Notes: a model not told the origin generated them from the letters alone. A DNA stretch of 64,000 nucleotides from Frankia canadensis (GCF_900197875.1 NZ_FZMO01000525.1:1-64000); one strand, 5' to 3'. Counted from the stretch's first letter, positions 35,942 to 45,979 are shown. Numbers and translations are program-made.

Positions 35942-36062
35942 TATGTTCTGTGGCTAGATCTACTATCCGCGCCTCGACGTGACTGTCGGCCGGACCTACG
36001 CCCTATACGTGAACTGCAAGAGCGACATGGCGGGAGGTGCAGCTCGGGCGGTAAGTATGCTC
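35942..36062 (+). pseudogene. flavodoxin-like gene central remnant (copy E)
   Basis: YYPRLDVTVGRTYALYVNCK is recognisably the segment YYPCLEATIGRPYALYVHGG of the intact gene, but diverged and with an in-frame stop just upstream. It lies 55 bases after copy D in the same orientation. It lacks the 3' end shared by the other copies. Confidence 0.6.
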
Positions 36063-36219
36063 GACACGGACCGGCTCCGGCTACTCGCAGTAGTGCTCGG
36101 GCCGGGACACCGATCGCAGAAATATGTCGTACCAGCGGCGAAACACGACCTCCCCAGGGCCAAGTTCCGCTACATGAAGCGTCCGGTGGTCTCGGCAACC
36201 ACCCCAAACACGCGAATAC

Positions 36220-36290
36220 CTGTGGCGGCGGGTTCCCGGTGGACGGTCGTTGTGCTGCGTGAGGCTTTCGCTGGCGCGCGGCGCCTCCCG
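36220..36290 (+). pseudogene. HxlR-family regulator fragment
   Basis: AAGSRWTVVVLREAFAGARR matches the N-terminal helix of HxlR regulators and closely resembles VGSRWTIVVLREAFNGVRR in the intact HxlR gene at 56042-56512. Nothing of the gene continues on either side. Confidence 0.55.
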
Positions 36291-36342
36291 GGTTCCGACG
36301 GCGCCTCACCCGACAGCTCGGCGCCGGGGCGCGACAGGTGCG

Positions 36343-36696
36343 TCAGCGTGCGAGAGGCTTGTAGAAGACCAGGCCGTTGCCCTTGTTGTCGTAGACGACG
36401 GCGCGGCGCTCGTGCGCGTCGTCGTAGGGGCCCTTCACGATGCCGCCGCCGTTCTCCTCGACCGCCTTGGCGGCGCCGTCGACGTCGTCGGTCCTGATGC
36501 CCACGACGACCTGGCCGTGGATGGGGTGGTCGACCGCCGTCGCGAGGGCGAGTGTGATGGAGCCGCCGTCGAGGGCCGCGTAGTGGGCGCCGTCGCGGAA
36601 CTTCAGGGTGAAGCCGAGGGTCTCGGTGTAGAACGCGATCGATGCGTCGAGGTCGTCCGTCGACAGGACGACCATGCGTACCTGCTGGTCGCTCAC
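36343..36696 (-). CDS. VOC (glyoxalase/bleomycin-resistance) family protein
   Basis: GTG 36696 follows GGGAGGA, giving 117 residues. The protein has one pair of beta-alpha-beta-beta-beta units: RMVVLSTDDLDASIAFYTET (first half) and VVVGIRTDDVDGAAKAVEEN (second half), ending VYDNKGNGLVFYKPL. VOC proteins are metal-dependent lyases, dioxygenases or drug-binding proteins and this one cannot be narrowed down. It follows the oxygenase gene on the same strand but 244 bases away. Confidence 0.82.
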   Translation of the reverse strand: MSDQQVRMVVLSTDDLDASIAFYTETLGFTLKFRDGAHYAALDGGSITLALATAVDHPIHGQVVVGIRTDDVDGAAKAVEENGGGIVKGPYDDAHERRAVVYDNKGNGLVFYKPLAR

Positions 36697-36940
36697 GGGT
36701 TCCTCCCTGTGGCTGGGCCAGTACCGGCCTGTGGCTGGGTCAGTACCGGACTCGGACGGGCGGGCACCGCGGCGCGCCGGCACCTTCCCGCCCGTCGTTC
36801 GTACATCAATGACGTACATCACGCCAGTAGCGGCGAAGGCGAGTTCCGGTCCGCGGCCTCCTGGCCATGCATCGGGGTCAGGTGCACGGTGGTGGTGGCG
36901 ATACCCGCGTGACCGGAATCCGGAATCGACGGATGGGAGG

Positions 36941-39298
36941 TCAGGGGGTCCGCGGGGCGGGCGCCAGGTGCCATTCGGCAACCAGCCAGTCCAGATCCTC
37001 CTGATCCCTGGCCCGCTGGGTCAGCTCGTCGGTGAAGAGCGCGTCGGTCTTCTGGAGAACGAGCGTGTAAGGGCGGCCCTGCCGGCGGGTGACATGGCTG
37101 ACGGGCAGTTCTGCGGCGTCGATCCGGGAATGGACGTGCCGCCTGCGCTGCTCGGCGAGCGGCCAGTCGAGTGTGCGGCGGCTCGGGTCCGCCAAGAACC
37201 CGCGCAACGTCTCGCACAGGTCGCACCCGCAGCCGCCCGCGGCCAGCGTGATCGACCAGTCCGTGGCGGCACGCCGCGGGAGGGCCAGCCGAGAGCGCAG
37301 TCGCGCCGCGCAGTCCGCTGCGAGGTCGCCGAAGCCGGCCTCATGGCTGGTGTCGTCGCCGGTCGGCGCCGCCGCGGCGCGCAGCGCGGGCATCTCCAGC
37401 GCGGTGACCGCGTCCTGCTGCCGCCGGACGTGATCGAGAACCGTGTCCCGGGTGTCCGCCGATCCGGTCGTGGCGGCGGCCGTCAGCACCGAGGCGAGCG
37501 GTGCCCCCAGGGCGTGGAGCCCGCCGTCCCGGCTGCGCGGGGATGTCGACCGGGCTGCTCCGTCGATCGCTTCCCGCAGCCACGTCCACGCGAGGCCGAC
37601 GAGCAGCCGCGCGGCCATCTCGCCAACGCCCGGTGCTGCGCGCAGCCCCGCGCACAGCCCGGGAAGCGAGTTCGCCACCCATCGCCCGCGTTCTGGTCCG
37701 CCGACGGTCCAGCGTGGCTGTCCCACACCCGTCCACGTCCTCAGCAGTTGCTCGGTCCACGGGCGGCCGTACCGGCCGGGGAGCTTCACGAAGGGCGCGG
37801 CGTCGCTGGGGGTCAGGTACTCGACGCGGAACGGGCGCAGCAGCATCGACGCGGTCGCGGCGTCCGCCACGGCGTCCGCCGTGCGCAGGGCCTTGCCGAA
37901 GGTCTCGGAGATCCTTGCGCTGTCCTCCGCCGTCCGTAGGCGCAGGGCGCCGTCCCAGAACGGCTCGAGCGTCGCCGCGGCCGCCTGGGCGTCCGTCGGT
38001 GCCATCTCGGCAAGCGCGTCCAGAGCCCAGCCGGGGGAGGTCTCGGCGCGGTTGGCGAAGGACTGCTCGCGAGGCCAGACGACGATCGCCGCGCGGTGGT
38101 ACCAGCGGTCCAGCGTGTTGCCCCAGTTGCCCATGTAGCCCTCGTAGTCCGACGTGTAGGGCTCGAAGTCGTCCGTCCCGGTGGACGCGCACACCTCGTC
38201 CTCGCCGACGTCCAGGGAGGTCGCCTCCAGCCGGTCGCCGTCTGGGCCGGTCCAGTGCGTGAGCATGACCGTGGACTCGATCAGCTCCTGGATCTCGAGG
38301 TCGGCCGGGTCGTCAGTGTCCTCATCCTCCTCACCGTCGTCCCGGTAGCCCCGGCCTCGGTTCCCGTAGTAGTCGTCCGCCTCGTACGCGCTGTGCGTGG
38401 TCTTGATGTCCGCGAGCGCGAGGACAGCCTCGTATCCAGCGACCTCGGCCGCCGCCCGCACCAGGGAGCCCCGCGCGGCGTCAGCGCCCTTCAGCCTGCG
38501 CCAGCCGAGCGCTCGCGGGGTGTACTCGTGGTCCAGGAGGTACACGAGCCGGTTGGGCGGGCCGGACGGCCCTGCGCCGTAGCGGCCGAGAACGGGCGTG
38601 CTGAAGTGCTCCCGAAGGAATCCGGCCAGTTCCCCGGCCGCTCCCTCGTCACCCTCCGACGGGGCGGTGTCACCGCTGAGCAGCAGGTTGTAGGTGAGTG
38701 CGATCCGGTGCCCCGACCGGACCCTGGCGACCTCGTGCCGGCAGTCGGCGTAGAAGGCGACCAGCGACAGCCCGGCTGTCGAGCCTCGGTAGGCGTTCTT
38801 CTCGTCGAGGTGACGAACGACCAGTTCGCCCCCGGTGTGCTCGGACGGCAGCGCCACCACCAGGGTGCCGATCATCAAGTCGTCCTTCTCGCTGTCCTGG
38901 TGGGCGCGGAAGAACTGGCCCGGCTCGTACACCAGCAGGGAATGAAGGTCGGCGGTGAGCTCGGCGGTGATCGGCAGGCCCAGCTCGTCCTTCACCGTCG
39001 TCAGGATGTCGTTCAGCTCGTCGTCGTCCCAGCTGGCGTGGACGCGCTCCTTCGGGATCTCCCACGTGTCGCGGACGCCCGGGTCGGTCAGCGTCTCCTC
39101 GCCACGGCCAAACCGCGCGGGTTCGCCGAGCCCGAGAAGCTCCTGCGCCCGCGCGGAGGAGACCGGGAACGCGACGGGTCCGACGCCGTCGACCGCGAGG
39201 CTCAACACGTCGGTGCTCACCGTCAAGGCAACGCTGAACACGTCCGCCACGTCTCCACGAAGCATCCTCGCGAGCCTGTCCCGCGCCACCGTCGTCAT
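36941..39298 (-). CDS. large 2OG-Fe(II) oxygenase-like protein
   Basis: ATG 39298 follows GAGGGA with an eight-base spacer; the frame is open upstream but there it reads a HepT remnant. The protein has 785 residues. The dioxygenase core lies in the N-terminal third: SLLVYEPGQFFRAHQDSEK gives the HxD iron ligands (~130-132), and RSGHRIALTYNLLLS gives the distal His (~193) and the 2-oxoglutarate-binding Arg. The following ~500 residues have no recognised domain and include an acidic segment (~320-350) and a CGCDLCETLRGFL Cys motif. It probably hydroxylates a protein or small molecule. Confidence 0.75.
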   Translation of the reverse strand: MTTVARDRLARMLRGDVADVFSVALTVSTDVLSLAVDGVGPVAFPVSSARAQELLGLGEPARFGRGEETLTDPGVRDTWEIPKERVHASWDDDELNDILTTVKDELGLPITAELTADLHSLLVYEPGQFFRAHQDSEKDDLMIGTLVVALPSEHTGGELVVRHLDEKNAYRGSTAGLSLVAFYADCRHEVARVRSGHRIALTYNLLLSGDTAPSEGDEGAAGELAGFLREHFSTPVLGRYGAGPSGPPNRLVYLLDHEYTPRALGWRRLKGADAARGSLVRAAAEVAGYEAVLALADIKTTHSAYEADDYYGNRGRGYRDDGEEDEDTDDPADLEIQELIESTVMLTHWTGPDGDRLEATSLDVGEDEVCASTGTDDFEPYTSDYEGYMGNWGNTLDRWYHRAAIVVWPREQSFANRAETSPGWALDALAEMAPTDAQAAAATLEPFWDGALRLRTAEDSARISETFGKALRTADAVADAATASMLLRPFRVEYLTPSDAAPFVKLPGRYGRPWTEQLLRTWTGVGQPRWTVGGPERGRWVANSLPGLCAGLRAAPGVGEMAARLLVGLAWTWLREAIDGAARSTSPRSRDGGLHALGAPLASVLTAAATTGSADTRDTVLDHVRRQQDAVTALEMPALRAAAAPTGDDTSHEAGFGDLAADCAARLRSRLALPRRAATDWSITLAAGGCGCDLCETLRGFLADPSRRTLDWPLAEQRRRHVHSRIDAAELPVSHVTRRQGRPYTLVLQKTDALFTDELTQRARDQEDLDWLVAEWHLAPAPRTP

Positions 39299-39363
39299 CG
39301 CCGCATTCCCTCGCATCTGTGCGCGCCGCGCTGTCGGGCATGAAACTAGCCCCTCCCACCCAG

Positions 39364-39468
39364 GCGACGGCCGCGGCACCCGCGAGCCTGATGCCGTAGC
39401 AGACTGGCGCGCCAGACCTCGTAGGTCGAGCGTCCCGTCCTGGTCGGACGAGCGATCGCGGGGAGTAA
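39364..39468 (+). pseudogene. flavodoxin-like gene 3'-end remnant (copy F) with downstream flank
   Basis: Only the last codons remain, ending ASLMP and TAG at 39397-39399. The next ~70 bases (CTCGTAGGTCGAGCGTCCCG and onward) match the flank of the intact gene, showing that the two copies share their 3' neighbourhood as well. Confidence 0.75.
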
Positions 39469-39489
39469 GGCCAGGCTTGGCTTTCGCAA

Positions 39490-40699
<1,210 letters not shown>

Positions 40700-40821
40700 C
40701 TCGTTCTCCCTCGTCGTCGGTTGCCACCCACCCTGTGTCCGGGTCGCGACGTGCGGAAGCGGAGCGTTCATCGTGGGAGTGCCGCTCCCTGGCTTGGCCA
40801 ACCCGGGCGGGGGACCATGGG

Positions 40822-41685
40822 GTGGTGCAACGTGAGCAGCTGGCCGACTTCCTGCGCCGCCGCCGGGAGGCGATCCGCCCCGCCGAGGTCGGCATCGCCG
40901 ACGGCCCCCGCCGCCGCACCATCGGCCTTCGCCGGGAGGAGGTGGCGATGCTTGCCGGCATGTCGGTGGACTATGTCGTCCGCCTGGAGCAGGGCCGCAG
41001 CAGCCAGCCCTCGACCCAGCTGCTCGGGGCACTGGCCCGGGCGTTGCGCCTGTCCGAGGACGAGCGCGACCACCTGTTCCACCTGGCCGGTCACCAGCCC
41101 CTGCCTGCTGACGGGGTCGCCCGTCTGGCCCGCGCCGGCCTGATCCGCATGCTCGACCTGCTCGGCGACACCCCGGCCCTGGTGATATCCGACCTGGGCG
41201 AGGCCCTCGCCCAGAACCGGGCCGCCCTGCTGGTGATGGGCGACCACACCGGCCACCGCGGCGACCGCCGCTACGTCGCCTACCGCTGGTTCACCGACCC
41301 CGCTGCCCGCGCCGTCTGCCCGCCCGAGGATCAGGAGAACCACGCCCGCCAGCTCGTCGCGGACCTGCGGGCGGTCGCCGGACGCCGCTGCGGCGACCCC
41401 ACGGTCACCGGGCTCCTCGACCGGCTGCAGGCAGCCAGCGCCCAGTTCCGCCGCCTCTGGGAGGGGCACGAGGTCGCGGTCCGACGCGCCGACCGCAAGA
41501 CCTTCCTGCGCCCGGGCGTAGGAAGCCTGCTGATGGACTGCGAAACCCTGGTCACTCCCGACCAACGCCAGCGTCTGCTGGTGCTCACCCCCGCGGACGC
41601 CGAAACCCGCGAGCGGCTGGACCTGCTGCGCGTCCTCGGCACCCAGGAGTTCCCCGCCGACGCGGCGACAACGCCCCTGCGGTAA
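40822..41685 (+). CDS. XRE/MmyB-type helix-turn-helix regulator
   Basis: GTG 40822 follows GGGCGGGGGA, giving 287 residues. The HTH is at ~30-70 (RTIGLRREEVAMLAGMSVDY, VVRLEQGRSSQPS). The C-terminal MmyB ligand-binding domain (RNRAALLVMGD region, YRWFTDPAAR, LLDRLQAASAQFRRLWEGHE) has a PAS-like fold and is thought to bind small hydrophobic molecules. It probably regulates the divergent aldo/keto reductase. Confidence 0.87.
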   Translation: MVQREQLADFLRRRREAIRPAEVGIADGPRRRTIGLRREEVAMLAGMSVDYVVRLEQGRSSQPSTQLLGALARALRLSEDERDHLFHLAGHQPLPADGVARLARAGLIRMLDLLGDTPALVISDLGEALAQNRAALLVMGDHTGHRGDRRYVAYRWFTDPAARAVCPPEDQENHARQLVADLRAVAGRRCGDPTVTGLLDRLQAASAQFRRLWEGHEVAVRRADRKTFLRPGVGSLLMDCETLVTPDQRQRLLVLTPADAETRERLDLLRVLGTQEFPADAATTPLR

Positions 41686-41699
41686 CAAGCATGAGCGGC

Positions 41700-42065
41700 G
41701 CGATGTCGTCGTCGCCGGCAACCCAGGCGTCCCCACCGCTTGATCCCGGTGGACGGCTCGCACCGGCCCATCACCCTCGCGTGGTGGACATCGTAAGCGG
41801 CCAGGTAGGCCAGGGTGCCTTGCCGGTGGTATTCGCTCTCGGCCCCCGCATGGCCCGGCGGGGGCCAGGCGGGAGCGGCAGATGCAGGCGCATCCGGATC
41901 GGCGAGCCAGCGCCGCACGGTAGACGCCGACGGCGCGGGGGTGATGCCGCTGGCTGCCGCGTGGCGGGCCAGCTCAGGGCAGCTCCAGCGGGCCAGCGGC
42001 GCCCGCTCACGGCGGGCATCTCGCACGCCAGGGCTTTGACTCCCGGCAACGCAGGTGAGGCCATC
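41700..42065 (-). pseudogene. IS630-family transposase remnant
   Basis: Two frames together reproduce parts of an IS630-type transposase: VKALACEMPAVSG, then after a frameshift APLARWSCPELARHAAA and STVRRWLADPDA, and further along RQGTLAYLAAYDVHHARVMG plus RCEPSTGIKRWGRL. The section that should carry the first catalytic Asp is deleted. Terminal inverted repeats were not found. The rest of 41686-42308 has no gene. Confidence 0.7.
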
Positions 42066-42308
42066 CTGCCCAGCGGCCGCCTTGCCGGCACCCCCCAGGA
42101 AGCCCTCGACTGCGCCTGCGGCCTCTACCTCGGGGACACCACCGCCTGGCTCAACCCGCCACCCCCCGCCACCCCCGACGAATTAACGGGTGCGACCACG
42201 AGGGGGCGAGTTCGTCGCTGGCGATGACGACGGAGAACGGGGCGCCGCCGACGCGCTGGACGATGTTGACTGTAGGTGCGGCGGATGCCGTAGGCCGCAG
42301 CGCAATGC

Positions 42309-42698
42309 CTAGCTTCGAGGCGTCAGCGACTCGTGATAATGCACCCCGCGCCAGCCGGTGGCGTCGCGGCGGAACACCACGGACGCCCGGCCGGCAACCG
42401 CCTGGAGCGGCCCGCTGACGAAGTGGGCGCGAAACTGGAACCCGAAGTAGGCGACGACCACGTCGTCGCTCAGGCGTTGGCGGCGAACGGCGAAGACATT
42501 CATGTGCTCGACGTCGTGAAACAACTGCGCGACATTGGCGTAGTATGCGCCGAGGTCGGCTTTGGAAGTGATCGGATCCGCCAGCTCGGCCGGGCTGTAC
42601 AGGATGTCCTCATCGGCCCAGATCGAGCTCAACAGCCCCGGGTCGAGCCGAAGGAATCCGTCTCGGTAGCGGATGATGAGCTCATCAATCTCGTCCAT
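42309..42698 (-). CDS. NTF2/SnoaL-like small protein
   Basis: A 129-residue protein from ATG 42698 (MDEIDELIIRYRDGFLRLDP) with the NTF2 cone-fold pattern: N-terminal helices, IWADEDILYSP, and a C-terminal sheet ending WRGVHYHESLTPRS. Family members include polyketide cyclases, isomerases and binding proteins. It stands alone between the IS remnant and the TetR gene. Confidence 0.75.
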   Translation of the reverse strand: MDEIDELIIRYRDGFLRLDPGLLSSIWADEDILYSPAELADPITSKADLGAYYANVAQLFHDVEHMNVFAVRRQRLSDDVVVAYFGFQFRAHFVSGPLQAVAGRASVVFRRDATGWRGVHYHESLTPRS

Positions 42699-42827
42699 GC
42701 GTCACACGCTAAAATCTCAACCACCCTTCAGGTCAACCGGGCGCGTGCGGCCACGGCGGCCGCGTCGTCGTCGCCGACTTCCCGGCGTCGGGGTGGGTGC
42801 GGGCTGGGGTCCCAGACCCCGGTCCTG

Positions 42828-43529
42828 CTACGCACGGTCGGGTTCGCCCTGGTCTGGCAGGTTCCGGAGATACCCGTCGACGAGGTTGCGTAGGCCGAGG
42901 GAGTAGGTGTCCCGGCTGGTCAGGGTGGCCCAGCGTTCCGCGAGCGCCGCGAGGTGCGGCAGCTCGGTGGCGTCGGCCGCGCGTAGGAGGGCGTCGCGCC
43001 GGGCCGGATGGTCGTTCTCGGCCCGCCGGTGGACACGGCCGGCCCGAATGAGGATCTCGCCGGCGGTGTAGTACCAGATGCTTCGGTACAGGTCCACGGC
43101 CTGCTCCGGAGTGCATCCGCACTCGATGGCTCCGTCGAGCAGCTTCTCCACCATCCACAGCGCCGCCCGGCCCGTCTGGTTGTCCTGGATGAGCACCTCG
43201 ACGACCCAGGGCCAGGCGGCGAGCGTCTCTCGGATGACCGTCGCGGCCGTGATGATGCGTTCGCGTGGATCGGCGGGCATGTCCGGGCGCGGCATCTGCT
43301 CGGCATAGTCATCCAGGAGCTGCGAGAGCAGGTCGTCCTTGTCGCGGACGTGGTGGTACAGGGTCGTCGACGCGATGCCGGCCTCCGCGGCGAGTCGGCG
43401 GATGGTCAACGTCTCCCAGCCGTCCCGGTCGATCAGGCGACGGGCCGCGGCCATGATCTCCGTGCGAGAGGTGCGCGGCGGGCGGCCCATGCGTCCGCGT
43501 GCGGGGGCCGACGGTTCTGCCGCTGTCAC
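42828..43529 (-). CDS. TetR-family regulator
   Basis: GTG 43529 gives 233 residues. The helix-turn-helix is EIMAAARRLIDRDGWETLTI, continuing RRLAAEAGIASTTLYHHVRD. The C-terminal half (WPWVVEVLIQDNQTGRAALW, YRSIWYYTAGEILI) resembles the TetR_C effector domain. It is divergent from the cupin gene, with a GAACATGTTC palindrome between them, so it probably represses that gene and itself. Confidence 0.86.
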   Translation of the reverse strand: MTAAEPSAPARGRMGRPPRTSRTEIMAAARRLIDRDGWETLTIRRLAAEAGIASTTLYHHVRDKDDLLSQLLDDYAEQMPRPDMPADPRERIITAATVIRETLAAWPWVVEVLIQDNQTGRAALWMVEKLLDGAIECGCTPEQAVDLYRSIWYYTAGEILIRAGRVHRRAENDHPARRDALLRAADATELPHLAALAERWATLTSRDTYSLGLRNLVDGYLRNLPDQGEPDRA

Positions 43530-43627
43530 GGCTTCATCATGCCCCGCTCCGGCGGGTGGCTCCGGGGAGTGTCCCGGATCACGTCCTGCGGCCGTCGCTG
43601 GACCATGAACGCCGCCTCGGCTACTTT

Positions 43628-43642
43628 TCGAACATGTTCCTA
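43628..43642. promoter_or_regulatory. candidate TetR operator between TetR and cupin genes
   Basis: GAACATGTTC (43630-43639) is a perfect palindrome in a locally AT-rich stretch of the divergent intergenic region. AACATGTT cores are common in TetR-type operators. Confidence 0.5.
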
Positions 43643-43725
43643 AAGTCGCCGGCCCCACAGTCGACGCATCCCTGTCCCCTCTGCCGTCAGGGCGGGGACG
43701 CTCCACATCCACCTGGAGATCAGCG

Positions 43726-44109
43726 ATGGACCTGACTTCTGTCGACCTGTTCACCTCCGTGCTGCGCCTGCGTCCCGGCGGGGCGGTCACCGTCGAGGAG
43801 CGGCGGATGGATGCCGATGACGAGGGCTGGACGGTTGCCCTCACGCATGCGGAGACCGACCACGACGTCCACGGGGACCACTGGGAGGTGCATCCCGCAA
43901 GCGCGGAGGCCGTCTGTGTCCTGTCCGGGCAGGCCCGCCTCCACCTGCGACCCGACGAGGCGCACGAGGAGCCGGCCGTGGTCACCCTGGTCGCCGGGAC
44001 CGGATTCGTCGTTCCGCGCGGTCGTTGGCACCGCTTCGAGCTGGACGCCCCGAGCGACCTGGTGAGCATCGCGCTGCGCTCCGGCTCCCGGCTGGAGAAG
44101 CGAGCATGA
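43726..44109 (+). CDS. small cupin-domain protein
   Basis: ATG 43726 gives 127 residues. The cupin signature is HDVHGDHWEVHPASAEAVCV with VLSGQARLHL (motif 1) and GTGFVVPRGRWHRFELD (motif 2, with the metal-binding His). Such proteins bind metals or small ligands. It is paired with the divergent TetR gene and its stop overlaps a short open frame downstream (ATGA). Confidence 0.82.
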   Translation: MDLTSVDLFTSVLRLRPGGAVTVEERRMDADDEGWTVALTHAETDHDVHGDHWEVHPASAEAVCVLSGQARLHLRPDEAHEEPAVVTLVAGTGFVVPRGRWHRFELDAPSDLVSIALRSGSRLEKRA

Positions 44110-44303
44110 CGAGCTCCGAGACGGCGGCCCCCACCGTGCCCGCGGACCTCGCCGGGGTGCTCGGTCTCGCCGCCGTCCTTGCGTTGGTCGCACTACCGGC
44201 AGCTCGGCCCTCCGGGCGCGCGATACCGGTGGCGAGCCGACGGTTGCCCATGGCCGGCGATTCGACTCGAGACGGCACGTTGCCAGTAGTGAGAACACCG
44301 TGA
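44106..44303 (+). pseudogene. truncated membrane-protein-like open frame
   Basis: ATGA overlap with the cupin stop indicates a former second gene of the operon. The 65 residues start with TSSETAAPTVPADLAGVLGL and a single hydrophobic stretch (AGVLGLAAVLALVALPA), then turn into unrelated polar sequence. It is best read as the stump of a transporter-like gene cut just before flavodoxin copy H1. Confidence 0.45.
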
Positions 44304-44307
44304 TGTC

Positions 44308-44370
44308 GGTTGTCGGTGAGGCGGACGCCGCCGCCCGCGAGGCCTGCTGCGAGCTGGGCGCCACCCCGTG
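44308..44370 (+). pseudogene. flavodoxin-like gene 3'-end remnant (copy H1)
   Basis: VVGEADAAAREACCELGAT aligns with VIGALDAKDREACWELGAA of the intact gene. The last codons are replaced by other sequence. Confidence 0.65.
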
Positions 44371-44379
44371 CCTGAGGCC

Positions 44380-44574
44380 GCCGTCGGCCGCCCCTGTGCC
44401 TCTACGTCCACGGCGGCAGCGACACGACCGGCGCGATCCGCGGGGTCGAGGCCATCACGACCGCCCTGAAGTGGAAGCGCCTGCGTGAAGCCACTGTCGA
44501 TCGTCGGCGCGGTGGACGCCGAGGCATGCTGGGAGCTCGGGGCGACGGTCGCTGCCAGCCTGATGCCCGTGTGA
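44380..44574 (+). pseudogene. flavodoxin-like gene 3'-end remnant (copy H2)
   Basis: LCLYVHGGSDTTGAIRGVEA and TALKWKRLRE are followed by a one-base insertion, after which the frame resumes as PLSIVGAVDAEACWELGATV and ASLMPV with the stop. It lies ten bases after H1, so two remnants are stacked in tandem. Confidence 0.8.
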
Positions 44575-44708
44575 TCTGAACGGGCCAGGACTCAGGGCTC
44601 CGAGCCGCGGCGCCCAGGTCTACCGGCCAGCCACCCGGGCCCCGTCAGAGCACGGCGGATCTGGCGGACCGTCGGCCCGATCTTGTGGTCGTGCCTCCAC
44701 GGGGCCGA

Positions 44709-44714
44709 TAGATT
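44709..44714 (+). promoter_or_regulatory. -10-like box giving a possible leaderless methyltransferase mRNA
   Basis: TAGATT lies six bases before ATG 44721. With the usual -10 to start distance the transcript would begin at or next to the ATG. No ribosome site is present. Confidence 0.4.
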
Positions 44715-44720
44715 GCGAGC

Positions 44721-45506
44721 ATGGTCGGCGACCTGTTTACCGGAACCGCCGTGCACTACGCACGCCACCGACCCGGCTACCCGACGGCGTTCCTGACCGA
44801 AGTCGCGCGGCGGTTTTCCCTCCCGGGGACGGGTCGGCTTCTCGACCTCGGCTGCGGACCCGGAACTCTCACCATCGCGCTGGCCGGCCAGGTGCACGAC
44901 GCCGTCGGTGTCGACCCCGAAGCCGACATGCTCGCGGAGGCGGCACGGCAGGCGCGCCTCGCGCGTATCCGCAACATCAGGTGGGTAGAGGCACGAGCGG
45001 AGAACCTCCCCCCAGACCTCGGCGGATTCCAGTTCGCGACCATGGGCCGCTCGTTCCACTGGATGGACCGAGACCGGGTGCTGACAATGCTTGCCGATAT
45101 GATCACCCCGACCGGTGGCCTTGTGATCGTCAACGACAACTGCCTCGTCCGGCCAGCCACCGACTGGCAACGTGCCATCGAAGAAACACAGGCGAAGTTC
45201 CTCGGAACCGTCCGCCGCGCAGGCAGTGGCGTCTTCGCGCCGCCCACGGAGCCCCATGAGACTGTCCTGGCCCGATCTCGGTTCCGCCAGGCCGAACGTA
45301 TCGTCTACGAGTTCGAACGGCAGTGGACGGTCGAACAGATCGTCGGCTACCTGTACTCGACCTCGTTCCCCATCAGGCGACTGCTGGGTGAGCGCCGAGC
45401 CTCCTTCGAGGAGGAGATCATCGAAGCGCTGCGTGCTTACTCGCCGGACGGCAGGTTCACCGAACCGGTGCACCTCGAAGCGATCTTTGCGTCCTTGAAC
45501 ATCTGA
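44721..45506 (+). CDS. class I SAM-dependent methyltransferase
   Basis: A 261-residue protein from ATG 44721. Motif I is GRLLDLGCGPGTLTIALAG (~38-56), motif II VGVDPEADML, then AENLPPDLGGFQFATMGRSF (motif for the third strand). A helical C-terminal cap (YEFERQWTVEQIVGYLYSTS) is typical of the Methyltransf_11/UbiE-like group. The substrate is unknown. It is the only intact gene of its cassette, between copies H2 and G. Confidence 0.86.
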   Translation: MVGDLFTGTAVHYARHRPGYPTAFLTEVARRFSLPGTGRLLDLGCGPGTLTIALAGQVHDAVGVDPEADMLAEAARQARLARIRNIRWVEARAENLPPDLGGFQFATMGRSFHWMDRDRVLTMLADMITPTGGLVIVNDNCLVRPATDWQRAIEETQAKFLGTVRRAGSGVFAPPTEPHETVLARSRFRQAERIVYEFERQWTVEQIVGYLYSTSFPIRRLLGERRASFEEEIIEALRAYSPDGRFTEPVHLEAIFASLNI

Positions 45507-45873
45507 TCGTGGGCGCCGCGTCTGGCTGGTCCCCGTCGACCTCCAAAGCAGGTTCTCGCCGATCTTTCTCTGTGCTCTGCGCGACAGCGCGACCTCGACG
45601 TGCGGCGGCCGCGACCAAACGGAACCGCTCCTGGATGAGGATGTTCCGGAAGGCGACTATTCGAGGGAGCCCGGGGATCGCGGCCGCGAGGCCCGGGGCG
45701 ACCTTGGATAGTTGGTTGAGTGCCTCGCCGATGATTTCGAACTCGCGCTCGGCGGCGGCGCGGAGCATCGCGTTCGCCTGATAGCCGGCAAAGCGCTGTC
45801 CATGGGCGAAGCTTCTGGCGAGTCCAGCCGCGTTCGCGGCATCGCAGAGGTATTTTCGCGGGTCAGGCGGCAT
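45457..45873 (-). pseudogene. HepT-like toxin fused to a RelE fragment
   Basis: From ATG 45873 the protein reads as HepT (DUF86): [52 protein letters not shown]. The catalytic RxxxxHxY is degraded (RNILIQERF, with Gln for His). Just after this, in the +1 frame, the DNA reads PPHVEVALSRRAQRKIGEN, matching the start of RelE (PYEIALSRRARRNLHED at 46998-47282). The 3' end runs into the convergent methyltransferase. It is a double remnant rather than a working toxin. Confidence 0.6.
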
Positions 45874-45898
45874 ACGATCGGCGCGGTGCGGGCGGTGG

Positions 45899-45979
45899 GT
45901 GATCGGTACCCCGGACGCGAAGGACGGGGAGGCCTGCTGGGAGCTGGGCGCCAGCACGGTGGCGAGCCTGATGCCGTAG
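45899..45979 (+). pseudogene. flavodoxin-like gene 3'-end remnant (copy G)
   Basis: An uninterrupted frame reads VIGTPDAKDGEACWELGAST and VASLMP to TAG 45979. It retains the last ~26 codons of the gene without frameshift. Confidence 0.85.
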
